From contig CANQJY010000004.1 of the NCBI GenBank assembly GCA_947624365.1, positions 1-30,100 of the forward strand: a stretch of 30,100 nt of DNA, given 5' to 3'. The stretch is from an uncultured Clostridia bacterium (GTDB lineage Bacteria > Bacillota > Clostridia > TANB77 > CAG-508). Shown here one piece after another: positions 16,809-24,643 of this stretch. The position numbers were made by a program, and so were the translations under genes. The notes under the pieces are model-generated. The model saw only the letters and a list, made by a program, of their open reading frames with translations, was not told the DNA's origin and did no database searches. The stretch's first letter is position 1; the number at the start of each line of letters is the position of its first letter.

Positions 16809-17768
16809 ATGAATCACAAAATAGCATTTCTATTTCCTGGCCAAGGGGCTCAAATAGTAGGCATGGGAAAAGAAGTTTATGAAAAATATGAACAAGCAAA
16901 AAAAATATATGATGAAGTAGAAAAAATTTCAGGAATGCCAATAAAACAAATATGTTTTGAAGGACCTCAAGAAGAATTAAATAAAACGGAAAATACGCAA
17001 ATTGCTATTTTTACAACAAGTTTAGCAATACTAGAGGTATTAAAAAGTAAAGGAATTAATGCAGAGATAGCAGTAGGATTAAGCTTAGGAGAATATACAG
17101 CACTAGTATATGCAGGAATATTGGACTTCAATCAAGGTGTAAAACTAATTCAAAAAAGAGGCTATTATATGGGAAATTTAATTCCTGATGAAAAATATGC
17201 AATGTCAGCAATTATAGGTTTAAAAGCAGACAAAATAGAAGAAGTATGTAAACAAATTTCTACAGAAAATAACTTTGTTGTTCCAGCAAATTATAATTAT
17301 TCAGATCAAACAGTTATTTCGGGAAATGAAATTGCAGTAGAAGAGGCTATGAATAAATTAAAAGATGCGGGAGCAAAACGAGTTATAAAATTACAAACTA
17401 GCGGACCATTCCATACAACAAAACTTATAAAATCAAAAGAAGCATATGAAAAAGAATTAAGAAATATTACATTTAAAATGGATAAACCAATAAAAGTTAT
17501 AAAAAACATTGATGGTACATTTTATAATCAAGAAGACAATATTCAGGAAATACTAGCAAATCATATTATTTCACCAGTAAGATTTGACAAAGCTATTAGA
17601 CTAATGAAAGAACAAGGTGTAGATGAATTTGTTGAAATAGGACCAGGTAAAACATTAACAGGATTTATAAAAAAAGAAAATGCGGAAGCAAAGCTCATAA
17701 ATATTAATAATTTAGAGACATTAGAAGAATATATTAAATCAAAAAAAGAAATGGAGGAAATAAGATGA
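16809..17768 (+). CDS. fabD: Malonyl-CoA:ACP transacylase
   Basis: Moves malonyl groups from CoA to acyl carrier protein. 319 residues, close to the family's ~310. The N-terminus FLFPGQGAQ, the nucleophile Ser92 in GLSLGEYTAL and the catalytic His202 in SGPFHT are present, as is the C-terminal EIGPGKTLTGF. AGAAAGGAAG precedes the ATG. Its end overlaps fabG by four bases (ATGA at 17765), so the two are likely translationally coupled. Confidence 0.96.
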   Translation: MNHKIAFLFPGQGAQIVGMGKEVYEKYEQAKKIYDEVEKISGMPIKQICFEGPQEELNKTENTQIAIFTTSLAILEVLKSKGINAEIAVGLSLGEYTALVYAGILDFNQGVKLIQKRGYYMGNLIPDEKYAMSAIIGLKADKIEEVCKQISTENNFVVPANYNYSDQTVISGNEIAVEEAMNKLKDAGAKRVIKLQTSGPFHTTKLIKSKEAYEKELRNITFKMDKPIKVIKNIDGTFYNQEDNIQEILANHIISPVRFDKAIRLMKEQGVDEFVEIGPGKTLTGFIKKENAEAKLININNLETLEEYIKSKKEMEEIR

Positions 17769-18511
17769 GTAATGAAAGTAAAACAGTATTAGTAACAGGA
17801 GCTTCAAGAGGAATAGGAAAAGAGGTTGCATTAAAATTTGCAAAAAAAAGATATAATGTTGTAATAAATTATGTAATGGAAAATACAGATGTAAAAACAC
17901 TTGAACAAGAATTATTAAATGCAGGAGCAAATGCAGTATTATTAGAAAAAGCTGATGTAACAGATGCAGAACAGATGGAAAAATTCGTGAAAACAGCAAT
18001 TGAAAAATTTGGAGCAATTGATGTATTAGTAAATAATGCAGGAATAACAAGAGATAATCTATTGATGAGAATGTCTGAAGAAGATTTTGACAAAGTTATA
18101 AATGTAAATTTAAAAGGAACATATATTGTAACTAAAATAGTTACAAAATATATGATAAAAAAACGTAAAGGAGCTATTGTAAGTTTGGCTTCAGTTGTGG
18201 GTGTTGCAGGAAACGCAGGGCAATGTAATTATTCAGCATCAAAAGCAGGAATAATAGGTTTTACAAAAAGTATTGCAAAAGAATTGGCTTCTAGAAATAT
18301 AAGAGCAAATGCAGTTGCACCAGGTTTTATTGAAACAAATATGACAGAAAATTTACCAGATAGTGTAAAAGAAAATATTCATAAACAAATACCATTAAAT
18401 AGAATGGGTACAGCAAAAGAAGTTGCTGAATTAATATATTTTTTAGGAGAAGATACTAGTTCATATATTACAGGGCAAGTTATTAATGTTGATGGTGGAA
18501 TGATAATGTAG
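17765..18511 (+). CDS. fabG: 3-oxoacyl-ACP reductase
   Basis: NADPH-dependent reduction of beta-ketoacyl-ACP to 3-hydroxyacyl-ACP. 248 residues, the standard short-chain dehydrogenase length. The cofactor motif TGASRGIG is near residues 11-18, NNAG around 94, and the catalytic YSASK has Tyr156 and Lys160. The C-terminus GQVINVDGGMIM is typical FabG. GGAGG at the end of fabD serves as ribosome-binding site. Its place between fabD and fabF supports FabG rather than another SDR enzyme. Confidence 0.96.
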   Translation: MSNESKTVLVTGASRGIGKEVALKFAKKRYNVVINYVMENTDVKTLEQELLNAGANAVLLEKADVTDAEQMEKFVKTAIEKFGAIDVLVNNAGITRDNLLMRMSEEDFDKVINVNLKGTYIVTKIVTKYMIKKRKGAIVSLASVVGVAGNAGQCNYSASKAGIIGFTKSIAKELASRNIRANAVAPGFIETNMTENLPDSVKENIHKQIPLNRMGTAKEVAELIYFLGEDTSSYITGQVINVDGGMIM

Positions 18512-18529
18512 TGAAGGGAGTAGAATACA

Positions 18530-19768
18530 ATGGAAAGAAGAGTAGTAATAACAGGATTAGGTGCAATTACACCAATAGGAAACTCTACACAAGAGTTTTG
18601 GCAATCAATAAAAGATGGAAAATGTGGGATTGATAATATTACCGCATTTGATACAAGCACATTTAAAGTAAAATTAGCAGCAGAATTGAAAGATTATGAT
18701 CCAGAAAAATATTTTGATAGACGTGAAGCTAAAAGATTAGATAAATATTCACAATATGCTATTATTGCTGCGAGAGAAGCATGGAAAGATAGTAAACTAG
18801 ATAAAGAAACAGAAAATATGGAACGAGTGGGTGTTATTATTGGATCTGGAATCGGTGGTATCTCAACAATTGAAGAAGAAAACCAAAAATGTGTTATAAA
18901 AGGACCAGATAGAGTTTCACCAATGTATATTCCAATGGCAATTTTAAATATGGCAACTGGAAATGTTGCAATTGATATTGGAGCAAAAGGAGAATCAATA
19001 TCTATGGTAACAGCATGTGCATCTGGAACTCATTGTATAGGGGAAAGTTACCGTATGATTAAACATGGATATCAAGATATAGTATTAGCAGGTGGAACAG
19101 AAGCATCTATTACACCTTTAAGCATAGCGGGATTTATGAATATTAAAGCACTTTCAAAATCAGAGGATAAAACAAGAGCAAGTATTCCTTTTGATAAAGA
19201 AAGGAATGGATTTGTTATGGGAGAAGGTGCAGGAGTTTTAATTTTGGAAGAATTAGAACATGCTAAAAAACGAAATGCTAAAATTTATGCTGAAGTTGTA
19301 GGGTATGGAGCAACATCAGATGCATATCATATTACATCACCAGCACCAGATGGAGAAGGTGGTGCTAGAGCAATGAGTTTAGCAATAAAAGAGGCAAATG
19401 CAAACCCAGAAGATATTACATATATCAATGCACATGGTACAGGTACACATTTAAATGATAGTTGTGAAACAATGGCAATAAAAAAAGTATTAGGAGATTT
19501 TGCAAATAAAGTAATGGTAAGTTCTACAAAAGGAAACACAGGTCATTTATTAGGCGCAGCAGGTGGAATTGAAGCAATTGTATGTGCAAAATCAATAGAA
19601 GAAGGATATGTTCCTGCAACAATTAATTATAAGGTACCAGATGAAGAATGTGACTTAGATATTGTTCCAAATAAGGGAAGAACAGTGGATGTACAATATG
19701 CAATGTCAAATTCACTAGGATTTGGTGGACACAATAGCAGTATTTTACTAAAAAAATATAGGAGATGA
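18530..19768 (+). CDS. fabF: Beta-ketoacyl-ACP synthase II
   Basis: Elongating condensing enzyme of type II fatty-acid synthesis. 412 residues, the exact family size. The Cys-His-His triad is present: Cys163 in VTACASGTH, His302 in NAHGTGT and His339 in NTGHLLGAAG. The C-terminus SNSLGFGGHNSS is characteristic. GAAGGGAG lies before the ATG. accB starts six bases after the stop. It is the only elongating ketosynthase in the operon; no fabB is present. Confidence 0.97.
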   Translation: MERRVVITGLGAITPIGNSTQEFWQSIKDGKCGIDNITAFDTSTFKVKLAAELKDYDPEKYFDRREAKRLDKYSQYAIIAAREAWKDSKLDKETENMERVGVIIGSGIGGISTIEEENQKCVIKGPDRVSPMYIPMAILNMATGNVAIDIGAKGESISMVTACASGTHCIGESYRMIKHGYQDIVLAGGTEASITPLSIAGFMNIKALSKSEDKTRASIPFDKERNGFVMGEGAGVLILEELEHAKKRNAKIYAEVVGYGATSDAYHITSPAPDGEGGARAMSLAIKEANANPEDITYINAHGTGTHLNDSCETMAIKKVLGDFANKVMVSSTKGNTGHLLGAAGGIEAIVCAKSIEEGYVPATINYKVPDEECDLDIVPNKGRTVDVQYAMSNSLGFGGHNSSILLKKYRR

Positions 19769-19774
19769 AAATTA

Positions 19775-20209
19775 ATGGAATACAAAGAAATTAAACAATT
19801 AATGAAAGATATGGGAGATTCAAAATTATCATCATTAGATATAGAATTTCCAGATGGTGTTAAAATTAGTATGGCAAAAACGGTTGAAAGTGGTTTATCT
19901 GTTGTAACGGCAGAAAAACAAATAGCAACAACAGTTGAAATACCACAAAAACAAGAAATTGTTATAGAAGATGACACCAAAGTTATTACGGCTCCAATGG
20001 TAGGAACTTTCTATGCAAGCAGTAGTCCAAATAAACCACCATATGTAAAACAAGGAGATAAAGTTCATAAAGGACAGGTAATATGTATTGTTGAAGCAAT
20101 GAAGTTAATGAATGAAATTGAATCTGAATTTGATGGAGAAATAGTTGAAGTGTGTGTAAAAGATGGAGATATTGTTGAATATGGTAAGCCTTTATTTAAA
20201 ATAAAATAA
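19775..20209 (+). CDS. accB: Biotin carboxyl carrier protein of acetyl-CoA carboxylase
   Basis: Carries the biotin that shuttles CO2 between AccC and AccAD. 144 residues, within the family range of ~150. The N-terminal helix (EIKQLMKDMGDSKLSSLDIE) and a short variable linker (~45-70) precede the C-terminal biotinyl domain. Biotin attachment Lys110 lies in VEAMKLMNEI, and the domain has the usual thumb region (TFYASSSPNKPPYV). GGAGATG lies at the end of fabF, upstream of the ATG. Confidence 0.96.
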   Translation: MEYKEIKQLMKDMGDSKLSSLDIEFPDGVKISMAKTVESGLSVVTAEKQIATTVEIPQKQEIVIEDDTKVITAPMVGTFYASSSPNKPPYVKQGDKVHKGQVICIVEAMKLMNEIESEFDGEIVEVCVKDGDIVEYGKPLFKIK

Positions 20210-20232
20210 TTAATAGGAAAAGAGGAAGAAAT

Positions 20233-20655
20233 ATGTTAAACAAAGAACAAATTAAAGAAATAATACCTCAAAGAGAGCCATTTTTAATGATAGATGAAGT
20301 TGAAACTTATACACCAGGAGAAAGTGCGATTGCTTACAAAAATGTGTCTGAAGATGAATATTATTTTAAAGGTCATTTTCCAGGAAATCCAATTATGCCA
20401 GGAGTATTAATGGTAGAAGCTTTAGCACAAACAGGAGCAGTTGCAATATTATCAATGGAAGAAAATAAAGGAAAAAATGCTTTATTTGGTGGAATTGATA
20501 AATTAAAATTCAAAAAGCAAGTTGTACCTGGTGATAGATTGAAATTAGAAGTAAAAATCATTAAGAGAAAAGGACCAATTGGAATTGGTGAAGCAATTGC
20601 TACAGTAAATGATAAAGTGGCAGTAAAAGGTGAGCTTACATTTGCAGTTGTATAA
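20233..20655 (+). CDS. fabZ: 3-hydroxyacyl-ACP dehydratase
   Basis: Removes water from 3-hydroxyacyl-ACP to give trans-2-enoyl-ACP. 140 residues, standard single hot-dog domain. Catalytic His48 lies in GHFPGNPIMPGVLMVEALAQ with Glu62 in the same block; the N-terminal PQREPFLMIDEV is typical. AAAGAGGAAG precedes the ATG. Its stop TAA overlaps the accC ribosome-binding site. Confidence 0.96.
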   Translation: MLNKEQIKEIIPQREPFLMIDEVETYTPGESAIAYKNVSEDEYYFKGHFPGNPIMPGVLMVEALAQTGAVAILSMEENKGKNALFGGIDKLKFKKQVVPGDRLKLEVKIIKRKGPIGIGEAIATVNDKVAVKGELTFAVV

Positions 20656-20667
20656 GGAGTGAAAAAA

Positions 20668-22044
20668 GTGTTAAAAAAAGTATTAGTTGCTAATCGTGGT
20701 GAAATTGCTGTTCGAATTATTAGAGCATGCAGAGAAATGGGAATTAGAACAATTGCCATTTATTCAGAAGCAGATAAAGAAGCTTTACATACAAAATTAG
20801 CAGATGAAGCTATTTGCATAGGACCGGCACCATCACGAAAAAGCTATTTAAATATGAAAGCAATTTTAGAAGCTGCTTGTTTAATGGGAGCAGATAGTAT
20901 TCATCCAGGATTTGGTTTCTTATCAGAAAATCCAAAATTTGCAAAGATATGTGAAGAAATTGGTATAAAATTTATTGGACCAAATTCTAATCTTATAGAA
21001 CTATTAGGAAATAAATCAGAAGCAAAACAAACAATGAAAACAGCGGGTATACCAGTTGTACCAGGATCAGATGGAATACTAACTTCAAAAGAAGAAGCAA
21101 TTAAGTTAGCAGAACAAATAAAATATCCAGTTATGCTAAAGGCTTCTGCTGGTGGTGGAGGAAAGGGTATACGTATAGTTAATTCTAAAAATGAGTTGGA
21201 AAAAGCTTATGATTTAGTAAAACAAGAAGCGAAAATGGCTTTTAATGATGACAAAATTTATTTAGAAAAAGTTATTGAAAATCCTAGACATATTGAATTT
21301 CAAATTTTAGCAGATGAATATGGTAACTGCATTCATTTAGGGGAAAGAGATTGCACAATTCAAAGAAAAAATCAAAAAGTAATTGAAGAAACACCAAGTT
21401 CAATAATTGATGAAAAAACACGAGAAAAAATGGGGCAAATTGCAATAAAAGCTGTTAAAGAAATTGGATATACGAATGCGGGAACTATTGAATTTTTAGT
21501 AGATAAAAATAAAAATTTCTATTTTATGGAAATGAATACAAGAATACAGGTAGAACATGGTATTACAGAAATGGTAACAGGAGTTGATTTAGTCAAGGAA
21601 CAAATAAAAATTGCATCAGGAGAAAAATTAGAATATAAGCAAAAAGATATTCAAATGAAAGGTTATAGTATAGAAGCAAGAATTAATGCAGAAAATCCAA
21701 GTAAAAATTTCATGCCTTGTCCAGGTATTATTGCAGGACTACATTTACCAGGAGGAAATGGAATTCGTATAGATACAGCAATCTACTCAGGATATACAAT
21801 ACCACCTACTTATGATTCAATGATTGCAAAAATTATTGCTCATGGAAAAACACGTCAAGAAGCAATAGCAAAATTAAAAAGTGCTGTGGCAGAGTTAGTG
21901 GTAGAAGGTATTGATACAAATGTGGAATTCATATTAGAAATTTTAAATAATGCTGATTTTGTTATAAATAACTATGATACTTCATTTATTGAAAAAGAAT
22001 TAAAACAAACCCAAAATGGACAAGGAGGCAAAAATGATAATTAA
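20668..22044 (+). CDS. accC: Biotin carboxylase of acetyl-CoA carboxylase
   Basis: ATP-dependent carboxylation of biotin on AccB. I choose GTG at 20668 as start: AAGGAG (20654-20659) lies 8 bases upstream and the N-terminus becomes MLKKVLVANRGEIAVRI, as in the family. An in-frame GTG at 20659 overlaps the ribosome-binding site. 458 residues, normal (~450). The ATP-grasp glycine-rich loop is KASAGGGGKGIR, followed by HIEFQILAD, the HLGERDCTIQRKNQKV block, MEMNTRIQVEHGITE and the C-terminal SIEARINAEN. The 3' end overlaps accD by 11 bases. Confidence 0.96.
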   Translation: MLKKVLVANRGEIAVRIIRACREMGIRTIAIYSEADKEALHTKLADEAICIGPAPSRKSYLNMKAILEAACLMGADSIHPGFGFLSENPKFAKICEEIGIKFIGPNSNLIELLGNKSEAKQTMKTAGIPVVPGSDGILTSKEEAIKLAEQIKYPVMLKASAGGGGKGIRIVNSKNELEKAYDLVKQEAKMAFNDDKIYLEKVIENPRHIEFQILADEYGNCIHLGERDCTIQRKNQKVIEETPSSIIDEKTREKMGQIAIKAVKEIGYTNAGTIEFLVDKNKNFYFMEMNTRIQVEHGITEMVTGVDLVKEQIKIASGEKLEYKQKDIQMKGYSIEARINAENPSKNFMPCPGIIAGLHLPGGNGIRIDTAIYSGYTIPPTYDSMIAKIIAHGKTRQEAIAKLKSAVAELVVEGIDTNVEFILEILNNADFVINNYDTSFIEKELKQTQNGQGGKNDN

Positions 22045-22879
22045 TAAAGTGCGTAAAGTGAACCAAGAAGAGGAAAAAACGAAAAAAAATACAGTTGCAT
22101 CTGATAAAATGATTGGAAAATGGGTTAAATGTGAAAAGTGTAAAGAGATTATTTATAAAGAAGAATTGCATCAGAATTTAAGTGTTTGCCCATATTGCGG
22201 AAAACATTTTAGATTGTCGTCTAGAAGAAGAATTTTGCAAATTGCAGATGAAAATACTTTTCAAGAAATTGCAGGCGATATTTTAACAAAAGATACTTTG
22301 AATTTTGATGGGTATTTAAAAAAAGTTGAAGCATTAAAGCAAAAAACTAATTTAAAGGAAGCTGTAACATGTGGAATTTGCAAAATTGAAGGAGAGAAAG
22401 CAGTATTAGTTGTTATGGATGGAAATTTTTTAATGGGTAGCATGGGCTCAGCTGTAGGTGAAAGAATTACTATTGCAATTGAAACTGCAATTCAGAAGAA
22501 ATTACCACTTGTGATTTTTTGTGTATCAGGTGGTGCCCGCATGCAAGAAGGAATGATTTCTCTAATGCAAATGGCAAAAACATCATCAGCCATAAAAAAA
22601 TTACATGATGAAGGATTATTATATATTTCAGTTTTAACTGACCCAACAACAGGCGGAGTAACAGCAAGTTTTGCAAGTTTAGCAGATATTATTTTAGCAG
22701 AACCAGATGCTTTAATTGGATTTGCAGGACCTAGGGTAATTGAACAGACAATTAAGCAACAATTACCAGAAGGATTTCAAAAATCAGAATTTTTATTAGA
22801 ACATGGATTTATAGATAAAATTGTAGAAAGAAAAGATATAAAACAAATGATTAGCAAATTAATCCGTTACCATAAATAA
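22034..22879 (+). CDS. accD: Acetyl-CoA carboxyltransferase beta subunit
   Basis: With AccA, transfers CO2 from biotin to acetyl-CoA. The ATG at 22034 has AAGGAGG 6 bases before it; an earlier in-frame ATG at 22016 precedes that site and is less likely. 281 residues. The N-terminal four-cysteine zinc ribbon is visible (CEKCKEI ... VCPYC, residues ~34-56). The carboxyltransferase core has SGGARMQEG, TDPTTGGVTASFA and GFAGPRVIEQT. It overlaps the accC end, and accA follows directly. Gene order accC-accD-accA is common in Firmicutes. Confidence 0.96.
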   Translation: MIINKVRKVNQEEEKTKKNTVASDKMIGKWVKCEKCKEIIYKEELHQNLSVCPYCGKHFRLSSRRRILQIADENTFQEIAGDILTKDTLNFDGYLKKVEALKQKTNLKEAVTCGICKIEGEKAVLVVMDGNFLMGSMGSAVGERITIAIETAIQKKLPLVIFCVSGGARMQEGMISLMQMAKTSSAIKKLHDEGLLYISVLTDPTTGGVTASFASLADIILAEPDALIGFAGPRVIEQTIKQQLPEGFQKSEFLLEHGFIDKIVERKDIKQMISKLIRYHK

Positions 22880-22897
22880 ATAATGAAAGGACGTGAA

Positions 22898-23689
22898 ATG
22901 CAAGTGAAAACAGCATGGGAAAAAGTACAAATTGCAAGGCAAACAGACAGACCAAAAACATCAGATTATATTGAAGCATTATTTGATGATTTTATTGAAT
23001 TACATGGTGATAGAAATTTTGGAGATGACAAAGCAATTATTGGTGGAATAGGAATTTTAGAAAATATTCCTGTTACAGTAATTGGAGAGCAAAAAGGAAA
23101 AAATGCTAAAGAAAATATAGATAGAAATTTTGGAATGCCTGAGCCAGAAGGGTATAGAAAAGCATTACGATTAATGAAACAAGCAGAAAAATTTAATAGA
23201 CCAATAATTACATTTATTGATACCCCAGGTGCTTATCCAGGTATTGGAGCAGAAGAAAGAGGTCAAGGAGAAGCAATTGCTCGAAATATAATGGAAATGG
23301 CTGGATTAAAAGTACCAATAATATGTATTGTAATAGGAGAAGGATCAAGTGGAGGAGCATTAGCAATAGGTGTAGGAGATAGAATAGTAATGTTAGAAAA
23401 TGCAATTTATTCAATACTTTCACCAGAAGGATTTGCTAGTATTTTATATAAAGATAGTACAAAAGCAAAAGAAGCAGCTCAAACTATGAAAATAACAGCT
23501 CAAGACCTTAAAGAATTAAATATAATAGACCATATAATTAAAGAATCCAAAGAAGGAATTCAAAATAATTTTGAGAAAGTTATAATGGAATTAAAAAAAT
23601 ATATTATAAAAAATATAAAAGAACTAGAAAAATTAGGCACAAACCAATTATTAGTAGAAAGATATGAAAAATATAGAAAAATATATTGA
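22898..23689 (+). CDS. accA: Acetyl-CoA carboxyltransferase alpha subunit
   Basis: Partner of AccD. I prefer ATG 22898, which has AAAGGA (22886-22891) six bases before it; an in-frame ATG at 22883 lies upstream of that site. 263 residues, in the shorter Firmicute range. Motifs: RPKTSDYIEALFDDFIELHG, IGGIGILE, FGMPEPEGYRKALRLMKQAE, FIDTPGAYPGIGAEERGQGE and GEGSSGGALAIG, then the LSPEGFASILYKD block. Together with accB, accC and accD the window encodes the full acetyl-CoA carboxylase. Confidence 0.96.
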   Translation: MQVKTAWEKVQIARQTDRPKTSDYIEALFDDFIELHGDRNFGDDKAIIGGIGILENIPVTVIGEQKGKNAKENIDRNFGMPEPEGYRKALRLMKQAEKFNRPIITFIDTPGAYPGIGAEERGQGEAIARNIMEMAGLKVPIICIVIGEGSSGGALAIGVGDRIVMLENAIYSILSPEGFASILYKDSTKAKEAAQTMKITAQDLKELNIIDHIIKESKEGIQNNFEKVIMELKKYIIKNIKELEKLGTNQLLVERYEKYRKIY

Positions 23690-23705
23690 TAGGGGGATTA
23701 ATAAA

Positions 23706-24476
23706 ATGATTTTAAAAGGGAAAAAAGTAGTAATTATGGGAGTTAGAAATAAATGGAGTATTGCATGGGGAGCTGCACAATCAGCACATGAGCAAGGAGC
23801 AGAAGTAATTTGTACTTGCGCAGAAGAAAGCTATAGTAAAGTAAAAGAATTAATGCAAGAATTACCAGGCTCAAGTTTATATGTATGTAATAATGTAAGC
23901 TTAGATGAAGATATTGACAGATGTTTAGAACAAATAAAAAAAGACCATGGAAAAATAGACGGACTTTTACATGCAATTGCACATGCAAATACCGAAGATT
24001 TAAGAAATGATTTTATTAACACATCAAGAGACGGATATGCACATGCACAAGATGTAAGTAGTTATTCTTTAATTGCTATTCTACGTATGGCAAAAGAAAA
24101 AGAAATGTTAAATGAAGGAGCAAGCATTGTTGCATATACATATTTTGGATCTGAAAAAGCAATTGAGGGATATAATGTAATGGGAGTTGCAAAAGCAGCA
24201 TTAGAAGCATCTATAAGATATTTAGCAGTAGACTTAGGAAAAATGAATTGCCGTGTAAATGCAATATCTGCAGGACCAATAAAAACACTTTCAGCAAAAG
24301 GAATAAAAGATTTTGGAAGTATATTAGATATTGTAGAACAGAAATCACCATTACATAGAAATGTAACAATAAAAGAAGTAGGAGATGCAACAGCATTTTT
24401 ATTTAGCAATATGTCAAGTGCAATAACAGGTGAAGTAATACATGTAGACAGTGGATTTTCAGCTGTAGGAGTGTAA
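23706..24476 (+). CDS. fabI: Enoyl-ACP reductase (NADH, FabI type)
   Basis: Last reduction of each elongation cycle. ATG 23706 follows the GGGGG at about 23691-23695; the longer in-frame start at 23664 lies inside accA. 256 residues. Catalytic residues fall at Tyr146, Tyr156 and Lys163, the same numbering as E. coli FabI (YFGSEKAIEGYNVMGVAKA). The cofactor region is IMGVRNKWSIAWG, and GPIKTLSAKGI is the flexible substrate loop. FabI is the triclosan target in other bacteria; sensitivity here is inference. Many Clostridia and streptococci use FabK instead, and no fabK is seen. The gene ends the operon, before a strong terminator. Confidence 0.95.
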   Translation: MILKGKKVVIMGVRNKWSIAWGAAQSAHEQGAEVICTCAEESYSKVKELMQELPGSSLYVCNNVSLDEDIDRCLEQIKKDHGKIDGLLHAIAHANTEDLRNDFINTSRDGYAHAQDVSSYSLIAILRMAKEKEMLNEGASIVAYTYFGSEKAIEGYNVMGVAKAALEASIRYLAVDLGKMNCRVNAISAGPIKTLSAKGIKDFGSILDIVEQKSPLHRNVTIKEVGDATAFLFSNMSSAITGEVIHVDSGFSAVGV

Positions 24477-24497
24477 AGTGTATATAATAATTTATAG

Positions 24498-24530
24498 AAA
24501 AACATGTGAAATCTAAGTCACATGTTTTTT
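24498..24530 (+). terminator. Rho-independent terminator of the fab operon
   Basis: AAAACATGTGA (24499-24509) pairs perfectly with TCACATGTTTT (24518-24528) across an 8-base loop, and the T run continues to 24530. Confidence 0.9.
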
Positions 24531-24557
24531 AATACTTTTCAATTTTCTTGAAATTTA

Positions 24558-24586
24558 TTGCTAAAAATTATATTTTGTGGTATAAA
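24558..24586 (+). promoter_or_regulatory. Candidate promoter of the recJ-relA-hisS operon
   Basis: TTGCTA (24558-24563), a 17-base spacer, then TATAAA (24581-24586), preceded by TGG as at other promoters of this window. The repeat copy at 24592 would be transcribed as part of the recJ leader. Confidence 0.5.
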
Positions 24587-24591
24587 TAAAA

Positions 24592-24631
24592 TGGATAAAA
24601 TGTCCAAAAAAGGACCGTCCCCAAATGGACA
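24592..24631. repeat. REP-like element, half copy (copy 2)
   Basis: Positions 24601-24631 match the right arm of the palindrome at 14420-14450 in 29 of 31 bases by eye. They are preceded by TGGATAAAA, a remnant of the left arm and centre. Its ends are complementary (TGTCCA / TGGACA), so it can still form a small hairpin. It lies between the recJ promoter and ribosome-binding site. Confidence 0.75.
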
Positions 24632-24643
24632 AAGGAGAAAGAA

